NCBI GenBank assembly: GCA_024280835.1
Contig: JAJRPJ010000015.1
Location: 62,001 to 126,000, forward strand
DNA from: Candidatus Zixiibacteriota bacterium
Lineage (GTDB): Bacteria > Zixibacteria > MSB-5A5 > GN15 > JACZUZ01
Reading direction: 5' to 3'
DNA length: 64,000 nucleotides
The notes beneath the pieces were generated by a model that saw nothing but the letters and a program-made list of their open reading frames with translations, searched no databases and had not been told where the DNA came from. This document shows, piece by piece, positions 16,337-23,305 of the stretch (position 1 is its first letter; each line of letters starts with the position of its first letter). A program made the position numbers and the translations under genes.

Positions 16337-17680
16337 ATGAGTGTGCTTGGTGAAAGTGTTGGCAGGGCTACTATCCGCGAAGAGATTTTCGCAGACATTC
16401 AGCGTGGTGATAATCTTCTGTCTCTACCAGCTTCTCTGGCTAAGGTCATTGAAGTTATCAATGATGAAAACGCCTCGATAGACACACTGGCCTCGGCTAT
16501 CAATAAAGACCCGTCATTGACAGCGACAATAATCCGTATGGCCAATACTCCTTATTATGGTCGCATGTCGCGCTGTAGTTCTCTGTCTGAAGCGGTTGCG
16601 ATGCTTGGGAGCTTAACGGTGAAGTCAGTGGCTTTGACAGCTACTGCTTTGAACCCCAAGAACATTCAAGAGCAATGTGGGATTAGTCCTGAAGAGTTTG
16701 TCGCTAATTCGATTACTGTGGCGATGATGGCTCGTGAAATTGCTGTGGCTGTTGGTTATTCTAAGCATGAGGATGCTTTGACCGCTGGTCTTCTACATGA
16801 TATCGGTGTACTCTACTTTATGGGGAATCACACTGAGCTATATAAGGATGCCGTTTCAAGAGCTTCTGAGAGTGTGAGTTTGACTAGTTCGGAAGATAGT
16901 GTCTTTGGTATTAACCACATGAAAGTCGGTGAGGCTTTGGCAGAGAGATGGCATTTGCCAAAGAGTATTACAGCTAGTATTAGCCAGCACCACGTACCTT
17001 TTGGCGGCTCGGGCGCCGATGTTCGGACTGTCAGTGGAGAGGGTGACGAACGCTTGATGCTGATTATTAGGTTGGCTACAGTAATGGCTGGAGAGTCATA
17101 TCTTCCTAGTCATAGGAATATGGAAAGCGATCTTGAGAGTGTTAATCTACTAATCAAGAAACTTGGAATCGACCAAGAAGCTTTGAGTAGATTGGTTGGT
17201 GAAGTTTTTGGCCAATCTTTGAATGTTTCCGCTGCATTAGGGTTGAGTGATCCATCTATTGAAGGACTCATGACTTTGGCCAACAAGAAATTGGGACAGT
17301 ATCTTAATTCTCTGCAACGAATGATGCGTGAACGGGAAGAGCTGAACACCAAGATTCTGGTTGAAGAGCGCCGTAAGGGGGTTGCTGAGTCACGGATTGC
17401 CATTATGGCTACACTTTCCCACCATATCAATAACTCTGCCATGGTGGCTATGGGTGTTGCCGAGGCGTTGTCTTTGACTCTTAAGCCAGAGTTATCAAAA
17501 GAGACTTATTCTGAGGCATCGAGTAGCTTGAAAACGATTGTTGATTCGGTAGAGAATATCAAACTCACGCTTGCAGAAATGTCTCATGTCGCTGACAATG
17601 ACATTATGGCTGTGCATGACAAAGACGCTACTATTGAACTTGATGCTTTGATAATTCAATCTAAGAAAATGAATCTGTAG
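16337..17680 (+). CDS. HDOD-domain signalling protein with C-terminal DHp-like helix
   Basis: 447 residues. The HDOD domain occupies about 25-230 (LLSLPASLAKVIEVIND, INKDPSLTATIIRMANTPYYG, GLLHDIGVLYF). HDOD proteins are regulatory and usually lack the full HD phosphohydrolase centre. A long helix (about 320-350, rich in Arg and Glu) leads into ATLSHHINNSAMVAMGVAEAL (358-378). This matches the histidine-kinase dimerisation motif H-E-I-N-N with His362 as candidate phospho-acceptor, followed by a second helix, but no ATPase domain follows. The gene lies 250 bases after the GAF-receiver gene, on the same strand. The SD is AAGGAG about 14 bases from the ATG, a long gap. The spacer 16087-16336 shows only a short ACCTA-CTA-TAGGT dyad. 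Confidence 0.75.
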   Translation: MSVLGESVGRATIREEIFADIQRGDNLLSLPASLAKVIEVINDENASIDTLASAINKDPSLTATIIRMANTPYYGRMSRCSSLSEAVAMLGSLTVKSVALTATALNPKNIQEQCGISPEEFVANSITVAMMAREIAVAVGYSKHEDALTAGLLHDIGVLYFMGNHTELYKDAVSRASESVSLTSSEDSVFGINHMKVGEALAERWHLPKSITASISQHHVPFGGSGADVRTVSGEGDERLMLIIRLATVMAGESYLPSHRNMESDLESVNLLIKKLGIDQEALSRLVGEVFGQSLNVSAALGLSDPSIEGLMTLANKKLGQYLNSLQRMMREREELNTKILVEERRKGVAESRIAIMATLSHHINNSAMVAMGVAEALSLTLKPELSKETYSEASSSLKTIVDSVENIKLTLAEMSHVADNDIMAVHDKDATIELDALIIQSKKMNL

Positions 17681-17732
17681 AAGGTTTGACGCGTTGATTA
17701 TTGTCGAACAATGCGCTGATGGTATCTTCTAA

Positions 17733-17762
17733 TTGACAAGTCGCTACGCTTTTCTGTACCAT
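17733..17762 (+). promoter_or_regulatory. Promoter candidate for aroC, implying a leaderless mRNA
   Basis: TTGACA (17733-17738), 18 bases, TACCAT (17757-17762). A start about 7 bases downstream falls on the A of the aroC ATG at 17770. No SD precedes that ATG. Confidence 0.4.
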
Positions 17763-17769
17763 ACCCACT

Positions 17770-18963
17770 ATGATACGTTACTTAACCGCCGGCGAATCGC
17801 ACGGCCCCGGATTGACTCTGATACTTGAGGGTTGTCCAGCGGGATTAGTGATTGATTTTGATCAGATTAACTATGAATTGTCCCGTCGCCAAAAAGGTTA
17901 TGGTCGCGGCGGTCGGATGCGAATTGAGCAGGATAAGGTTGTTCCCCAGTCGGGGATCCGGCATGGGAAAACGCTTGGTTCGCCGATTTCGTTTTTGATT
18001 AACAATCGCGATTGGAAGAATTGGCAGGAGATTATGCACCCTGTTGATGAGATGCCTGAGACGCTGACTGGGCAGAAGGCCAAGCTGGCTTATGAAAACA
18101 CCAGACCGCGTCCAGGGCATGCGGATTTGTCGGGGGCTATCAAGTTTCATCATAAGGATTTGCGCAATGTTCTTGAGCGCGCTTCGGCGCGTGAGACTGC
18201 CGCTAAGGTGGCTTTGGGGGCGATTGCCAAGCAGTTCTTGGGACAGTTTGGGATTGAGTTCGCTTCGCATGTAGTCCGGATTGGCTCGGTGGAATTGGCC
18301 GAGTGTGATTTGGCTTTGGCGGAGATCAGGGAGCTTTCTGAGGAATCTGAGGTGCGCTGTGTGGATTCGGCCACAGAAGAGAAAATGGTTGCAGTGATAC
18401 GTGAGGCAATTGTCAAAAAGGACTCTCTGGGCGGCGTTTACGAGATTCTGGTAGATGGTTTGCCAGTCGGTCTGGGTGGATATAGTCAAACTGATGTTCG
18501 TCTCGATGGTAAACTTGCCGCGGTTATGATGTCTATTCCATCGGTCAAAGGTGTTGAAATTGGGATGGGTTTTGAGACTGCATATCGTTTTGGCTCTGAG
18601 GTTCATGATGAGATTTATTACGACAAAGATGGCCCCAAAAACAAAGGGCGTTTCTACCGCAAGACCAATAATGCTGGTGGTCTTGAGGGTGGTATGACCA
18701 ATGGTGAGCGTCTTGTTATTCGCGCTGCCAATAAACCGATTTCTACACTGTATCAACCTCTTGATACTGTTGATATGCTCTCCAAAGAGCCTGCTGAGGC
18801 GATTGTTGAGCGAACTGATAATTGCGTGACTCCTGCGCATTGTGTAATTGGCGAAGCGGTTGTGGCTTTGGCTCTCTTTGATGTTTTTCTTGATAAATTC
18901 GGCCATGACAATATGGACGATATTCGCGCCGCCTGGCAGCGACATTTGGATTTTGAGATTTAA
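17770..18963 (+). CDS. aroC: Chorismate synthase
   Basis: 397 residues, full length. The enzyme converts 5-enolpyruvylshikimate-3-phosphate to chorismate using reduced FMN, the last step of the shikimate pathway. Signatures: TAGESHGPGLTLILEG at the N-terminus; GYGRGGRMRIEQD; the RPGHADLSGAIKF segment; RASARETAAKVALGA (family signature); and a C-terminal DNCVTPAHCVIGEAVVALAL. No other shikimate genes are nearby, so it looks like a single-gene unit. The predicted promoter puts the transcript start on the ATG, and no SD is visible, so translation may be leaderless. A 378-codon open frame lies antisense to it and is discounted. Confidence 0.95.
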   Translation: MIRYLTAGESHGPGLTLILEGCPAGLVIDFDQINYELSRRQKGYGRGGRMRIEQDKVVPQSGIRHGKTLGSPISFLINNRDWKNWQEIMHPVDEMPETLTGQKAKLAYENTRPRPGHADLSGAIKFHHKDLRNVLERASARETAAKVALGAIAKQFLGQFGIEFASHVVRIGSVELAECDLALAEIRELSEESEVRCVDSATEEKMVAVIREAIVKKDSLGGVYEILVDGLPVGLGGYSQTDVRLDGKLAAVMMSIPSVKGVEIGMGFETAYRFGSEVHDEIYYDKDGPKNKGRFYRKTNNAGGLEGGMTNGERLVIRAANKPISTLYQPLDTVDMLSKEPAEAIVERTDNCVTPAHCVIGEAVVALALFDVFLDKFGHDNMDDIRAAWQRHLDFEI

Positions 18964-19170
18964 GATTCTCCTGCTTGACATCGATTTAGCCTGCCTGAAC
19001 TCTGAAAATGGGTTCGTTTTATATATACATGTGTTGGCTCATTAGTTGACTCTCCTTTTGGTCTTGTCTGGGTGGTTGTGTCTACTATTGTTGGTGGTTA
19101 GTTGTAGTGTGGATTTGTTGTGAAACTCCAGCAGCATTACTTAAGGAAAAGATGTTGCACTTCAAATGTG

Positions 19171-19200
19171 AATCCACCTTCCCGCCTTCGCGGGAATGAC
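19171..19200. repeat. REP-like palindrome
   Basis: TTCCCGC-CTTC-GCGGGAA (19179-19196), a 7-bp perfect stem, preceded by AATCCACC and followed by TGAC. This resembles the widely dispersed family containing GTCATTCCCGCGAAGGCGGG, known from many bacterial genomes (recalled, not searched). It is the only copy I noticed in the window. Confidence 0.45.
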
Positions 19201-19222
19201 GCGTGAAAGCGAGTCATTTTTG
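19195..19222 (+). terminator. Terminator-like stem-loop
   Basis: ATGAC (19196-19200) pairs with GTCAT (19213-19217), continued inside by CG/CG pairs around a GAAA loop with one G-A mismatch, followed by TTTTT. It may end aroC transcription, about 230 bases after its stop. Confidence 0.4.
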
Positions 19223-19338
19223 TGATGGCGTAAATCAGAGACGGCATTCTGACGAAGGCATTAGCGGTGACGGCATTCTGACTCTTGTGCGTGCATTTAT
19301 AGCTTGTATTATGCAAGTTATGGTGTAGGTTCGTGTTT

Positions 19339-19749
19339 ATGAAGAAAATAGAACATGTGGGTTGCCCATTTAACTATGCTTTGGGAGTATTTGGTGATAA
19401 ATGGTCATTATTGATTCTCAGAGACATAGTGATTTATGGTAAAAAGACCTATACGGAGTTCTCAGATTCGCGCGAATGTATTGCGACAAATGTACTGGCG
19501 GATCGTCTTGCGAAGCTGGAGGAGAATGGGCTAATCACAAAAATGAAGGACCCTCAGAATAGGCGGAGCTATCTTTACCAGCCTAGAGAGAAGGCTCTGG
19601 ATTTGATTCCTGTGTTGATAGAGATGATTTGCTGGAGCGCCAAATATGACGAAATCTCTGGCGTTCCGAAGGAGTATTTACGGCGAGCAAATGAAGAGCG
19701 TACGGGGCTAATTAAGGAGATAAGAGATGGGTTTACGAATGTCGTGTGA
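19339..19749 (+). CDS. HxlR-family winged-helix transcriptional regulator
   Basis: 136 residues from ATG 19339 (a GTG two codons earlier is possible). The family hallmarks are present: a Cys near the N-terminus in VGCPFNYAL, GDKWSLLILRDI, the helix-turn-helix TEFSDSRECIATNVLADRLAKLEENGLI, and the wing RRSYLYQPREKALDLIPVL. HxlR/YodB-type regulators sense electrophiles or redox state through this Cys and repress nearby genes. It ends 17 bases inside the convergent acyltransferase gene. No obvious target operon lies beside it, so its target is unknown. Confidence 0.85.
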   Translation: MKKIEHVGCPFNYALGVFGDKWSLLILRDIVIYGKKTYTEFSDSRECIATNVLADRLAKLEENGLITKMKDPQNRRSYLYQPREKALDLIPVLIEMICWSAKYDEISGVPKEYLRRANEERTGLIKEIRDGFTNVV

Positions 19750-20905
19750 GTTGACCTCGGGTCTCGTTTTGGATGTTTGTCGGCCTTAGTGGGAGATTTG
19801 TTTTTCTTAGGTAGGAGTCGATTATGAATCGTCGGGCGGGTTTTTCTACGAGATGATAGCCAACTATTGCTAGCGCTATGACGGCCAATAACTCGGCGCC
19901 GAGGATGAGATAGCTATCGGTGATAGAAATGATTGCCGAGGTGTCTTTGAGGAATGTGTTTTTGAAGAGTGTGTTTTTGAGGATTGTATCGCCCGCGATT
20001 TGGGCGAACGGGTGTAGGAGATACATCGAATAGGAGATTTCGCCTAGATAAACGGTTGCCCTGTTTGAGAAAATCCTTTCTCCGATTCCGCCTCCGTGAT
20101 AGAGCGTGACAATGACAAGTCCAATCAGCGGTAGCAGTAGAAACTCAAAGTTACGGCTCAATTGGCTGAGGATTAGTATGCCTAGTAGGACAGCGGGTAG
20201 CGACCATCTGGGCAGGGAGCGGCCGAAGCCGTCCTGGGCTAGTCGATAGAGGACGCAACCGCCGAGGAACTCGGTGAATATTCGGGGCAGGGCGAAGGTA
20301 GTGAAAGTGTCTATGCTCTCGCCTTGGAGCGCGGTATAGCTACAGAGCGCTAACCAAGAATAGATTACTAGTCGGATTCCTAGCTTGCTGTTCTTTTTTG
20401 CGATTCTGAAAACAAAGAGAGCGAAGACAAACAAATACGCGAACCATTCGGCGCTGATTGACCATGAAGGGTAGTTCCAGCTTAGAGAATCTGTGACGCC
20501 CCAACTATGAATCATGAGTAAATTGGGTAGAAGTGATTCAACTGTGCAGCGTTCTGGAACTACGAAACTTTGACCAATGATTGAGCCGAGTCCTAGTAGG
20601 CCAGCGAAGAGAGCCAGAGTGACTAAGTGCAGTGGATATAGTCTGGCGAAGCGTTTTATCAAGAAGAGTTTGTAGGAAGTCCAGTTGTTGGCTTTGGTCA
20701 GACTTTGCCAATATGTGTGAGTGAGGATGAAACCTGAGAGGACGAAAAAGAAATCCACTCCCCAGAAGCCGCGTGAAGCCAGCCAGTCGAAGTTTATGAT
20801 TTCATGGATTCCAGTATTCGCTCGAAAGTGAAGTAGGACTACCCAGAGGGCCGCGAAGGCTCGGATGCCTGTTAGAGCTGGTATGTGCAGTGGTTTAGTA
20901 GGCAT
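19733..20905 (-). CDS. Acyltransferase family 3 membrane protein (OafA/NodX type)
   Basis: 390 residues, mostly hydrophobic, with about ten membrane helices. The start has the family signature: PALTGIRAFAALWVVLLHFRA (core Arg and His), then RGFWGVDFFFVLSGFILTH. RFARLYPLH is the second signature. These enzymes move acetyl or other acyl groups onto extracytoplasmic carbohydrates. It could decorate the polysaccharide made by the minus-strand cluster further right, but it stands outside that cluster and the link is only inferred. The 3' end overlaps the HxlR gene by 17 bases tail to tail. Confidence 0.85.
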   Translation of the reverse strand: MPTKPLHIPALTGIRAFAALWVVLLHFRANTGIHEIINFDWLASRGFWGVDFFFVLSGFILTHTYWQSLTKANNWTSYKLFLIKRFARLYPLHLVTLALFAGLLGLGSIIGQSFVVPERCTVESLLPNLLMIHSWGVTDSLSWNYPSWSISAEWFAYLFVFALFVFRIAKKNSKLGIRLVIYSWLALCSYTALQGESIDTFTTFALPRIFTEFLGGCVLYRLAQDGFGRSLPRWSLPAVLLGILILSQLSRNFEFLLLPLIGLVIVTLYHGGGIGERIFSNRATVYLGEISYSMYLLHPFAQIAGDTILKNTLFKNTFLKDTSAIISITDSYLILGAELLAVIALAIVGYHLVEKPARRFIIDSYLRKTNLPLRPTNIQNETRGQLTRHS

Positions 20906-21244
20906 ATTGTTTTATCGGAAGAATAGTATGGTGGCATTATCACATCAGACAATAGAAAGCGCAGGTATTTGCATACACGTGCGGCTAGATTTCTAGTGGC
21001 GCGAATTTTGCGTCAGAGTCAGAGCAAAGATATCTTGCCATAAAGCCACAAATTGCTATCTTGCATGGGCCTACAGTAGCGATTACTAGTCTTGACGACT
21101 GGTTTCATTCTAGGTAGGCATTTGGATCCTCACAAATCGAACTATCCTCGCTTTAGGCGAATCAAACAATTACAACGATGGTTAGCAACTGGGGTTGTAT
21201 CTCGCATCAATTACGGTGTAGGAGTTAAAAGGAGCTTTACTATT
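20906..21244. other. 339-base divergent spacer
   Basis: Lies between the acyltransferase gene (leftward) and the LVIVD-type gene (rightward). TTGACG (21091-21096) could be a weak -35 but no good -10 follows. The strong SD AAAAGGAG (21227-21234) ten bases before ATG 21245 fixes the start of the rightward gene, so the longer frame from TTG 21092 is probably untranslated leader. Nothing else was recognised. Confidence 0.4.
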
Positions 21245-23191
21245 ATGGTGCATTATTCGACAAATGGGCGGATGGATTTGAAACGAATCGTTAGAGTTAA
21301 TTCGCGCAGAAGATATTTTATGGGGGGCTTGTTGATCGGTTTTGCGCTGATGACGAATTTGTCGTTCTCGGTTCCAACTAACCGCAAGAATATATCTGAT
21401 CCAGCGCCGAGTGTATTGCCTGAAGTTCCAATTGCAATTGATTTGAATGCGCCTGGGTCGGCAAACGCCTCATTACTGCCAAGCAGTGTCGCTTCCTATA
21501 GCTCTGGTGAAACTATTTATAGACTTTGCTTGGACACCATCTACCAGTTTGGCGTATCTCAAGGTTCTGATTGTTGGGGTTATACGTCGCCGTCGAATGT
21601 TGACTATGCAATTATGGGAATTAGTGTTGGCCTTGTGTTTGTAAATGTGAATACACGGCAGGTAGTTGATACTGTTCTTGGCGCGGGTTGCACATGGCAG
21701 GATATCAAGACCTTTGGTCAGTATTGCTATGGAGTGTCAGAGTGTGGTAGTAATATTCAAGTTATTGATATGCAGTATCTGCCTGATAGTGTCAAATTGG
21801 TTAATACGGTTCCTGTGAGTCCTGGGTCAGCTGGCGTGACACTCTCGAGTTCGCATAGTATTAGCATTGATACGGTCAAAGGTTTTCTCTATGCCGCTGG
21901 TTTTGGACAGGCTGGTTGGACGAATAGGAATGTATTGATTCATAGCTTGGCGAATCCAGCGGCGCCTGCTTATGTTGGTGGTTTTGGCAGTATTACTCAA
22001 AGTATTCATGATATGGTAGCTAATAATGACACGGTTTATGTTGCTGATGGCGCTGTGCGTTCGTATTCGGTTTGGGATTTGAGTAATAAGAACGCCCCGC
22101 AACTGCTTTCTAGTTGGACACCTTCTGGCGGCGGGTACGCCCATAATATTTGGCCCAACCGAAGTAAGTCTATTGCTGTTACTACTGAGGAGACCGCATT
22201 TCGGACGGTTAAGTTTTGGGATGTTCAGGATTTGAATAATGTGCAGTTGTTAGGGGAATATCTGGCTCCTGGGAATTTGGCACATAATGCACAGAGTAAA
22301 GGTGACACTGTTTATTTGTCACACTATGAGTCTGGGCTTCGAGTTGTAGATTTTTCCGATCCTACAAATCCGACTGAAATTGGCGCACTCGATACATGGG
22401 GCACAGAGAATCCTGGTTTCAATGGTTGTTGGGGGATGTATCCGTATTCTGCTAATGGTTATATATACGGCTCGAATATGGATGGGCGCTTGTTCGTTCT
22501 GCGAGAAGAGACAATTGGGGCTTTTGACACTTTGATTGTTGAGAGTGTTAGTTCTCCTTCGGGTGTAGACGTTCGAGTTGATATTTATGGCTCGAATTCG
22601 CATCCGATTCATCGGTTTCAAATTCCAATTGACTACTCTGGCCCAGCGAATTTGGTCTTGGATAGTGTCTCTAAGGTCGGGCTTCGCTCTGAATCGATGG
22701 AAAAACTTGATACTTTGAGTATCAATCCACTTACTCGTGAAATAGCTTTAGCTTTGATAGCTTCTGTTAGTGATGTTGATGCGAGTCTTACGGCTGGTTC
22801 TGGGCCAATACTCAGTTTGTATTTTAGTGTTCCAGGTTCGGCTCCCGAAGGGCCAAGTCCTATTTCGATTGAAGCGGTAAATGGAATTGTAGTTAGTTAT
22901 TCTGATCCATGTGCTGTGGTTGTGACACCTGATGTGTTTTCGGGGACTATCAATGTTAGCGCTCCTGGTTGTTGCCTGATTCCTGGTGATGCGAATTTCG
23001 ATTTCGTTTTCAATGTTGCTGATGTGACATTTAGTATTGCCCGAATATTTTCGGGTGGCCCTGCTCCGCTTTGTACAGATCAGGCGGATGCAAATGGTGA
23101 CAATTCATTTAATATCGCAGATGTTACATTTATGATCGCACGTATATTTGGTGGTGGTGTTGCGCCTGTTTGTGGGACTACTGGTTCTTAG
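21245..23191 (+). CDS. Secreted LVIVD-repeat protein with cohesin-like and dockerin-like C-terminal domains
   Basis: 648 residues from ATG 21245. A signal segment follows a basic stretch (RRRYFMGGLLIGFALMTNLSFS). The central ~350 residues carry repeats of the LVIVD/beta-propeller type, seen as VRSYSVWDLSNKNAPQLL, VKFWDVQDLNNVQLLGEY and LRVVDFSDPTNPTEIGALD. Residues about 455-580 resemble a cohesin-like domain (VDVRVDIYGSNSHPIHRFQIP). The C-terminus is a paired dockerin-like module (GDANFDFVFNVADVTFSIARIF and ANGDNSFNIADVTFMIARIF) ending CGTTGS. Exactly the same last six residues end the convergent repeat protein at 23306-25495. Likely exported to the surface; the ligand is unknown. Confidence 0.75.
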   Translation: MVHYSTNGRMDLKRIVRVNSRRRYFMGGLLIGFALMTNLSFSVPTNRKNISDPAPSVLPEVPIAIDLNAPGSANASLLPSSVASYSSGETIYRLCLDTIYQFGVSQGSDCWGYTSPSNVDYAIMGISVGLVFVNVNTRQVVDTVLGAGCTWQDIKTFGQYCYGVSECGSNIQVIDMQYLPDSVKLVNTVPVSPGSAGVTLSSSHSISIDTVKGFLYAAGFGQAGWTNRNVLIHSLANPAAPAYVGGFGSITQSIHDMVANNDTVYVADGAVRSYSVWDLSNKNAPQLLSSWTPSGGGYAHNIWPNRSKSIAVTTEETAFRTVKFWDVQDLNNVQLLGEYLAPGNLAHNAQSKGDTVYLSHYESGLRVVDFSDPTNPTEIGALDTWGTENPGFNGCWGMYPYSANGYIYGSNMDGRLFVLREETIGAFDTLIVESVSSPSGVDVRVDIYGSNSHPIHRFQIPIDYSGPANLVLDSVSKVGLRSESMEKLDTLSINPLTREIALALIASVSDVDASLTAGSGPILSLYFSVPGSAPEGPSPISIEAVNGIVVSYSDPCAVVVTPDVFSGTINVSAPGCCLIPGDANFDFVFNVADVTFSIARIFSGGPAPLCTDQADANGDNSFNIADVTFMIARIFGGGVAPVCGTTGS

Positions 23192-23234
23192 ACCACGATC
23201 AATCTAGCGTTTTACAATAGCAAAAGAAAGAACA

Positions 23235-23274
23235 GAAGCGGGACACACATTTGAGTGTGTCCCGCTTCTTATTA
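23235..23274. terminator. Strong bidirectional terminator
   Basis: GAAGCGGGACACAC (23235-23248) and GTGTGTCCCGCTTC (23255-23268) form a perfect 14-bp stem with a 6-base loop. T-rich sequence follows on the plus strand (TTATTAT) and on the minus strand (TGTTCTTTCTTTT). It separates two convergent genes and marks the 3' end of the long minus-strand train. Confidence 0.85.
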
Positions 23275-23305
23275 TAGGAAGTTGATTTGAGTTACTGGTA
23301 AGGTC

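Larger units (their letters stand above)
18964..19338. other. 375-base gene-free spacer with short repeats
   Basis: No gene seen. The first ~200 bases are T/G-rich and featureless. The right half holds a REP-like hairpin, a terminator-like stem and a pair of 14-base direct repeats, GACGGCATTCTGAC, at 19240-19253 and 19269-19282 (29 bases apart), lying 57-100 bases before the HxlR-type regulator gene. The direct repeats could be an operator or debris of an interspersed repeat. Confidence 0.5.

Noticed and set aside
17845-18981. 378-codon open frame antisense to aroC
   Set aside because: It mirrors the third-position pattern of aroC, has no SD and no recognisable motifs. aroC is certain.
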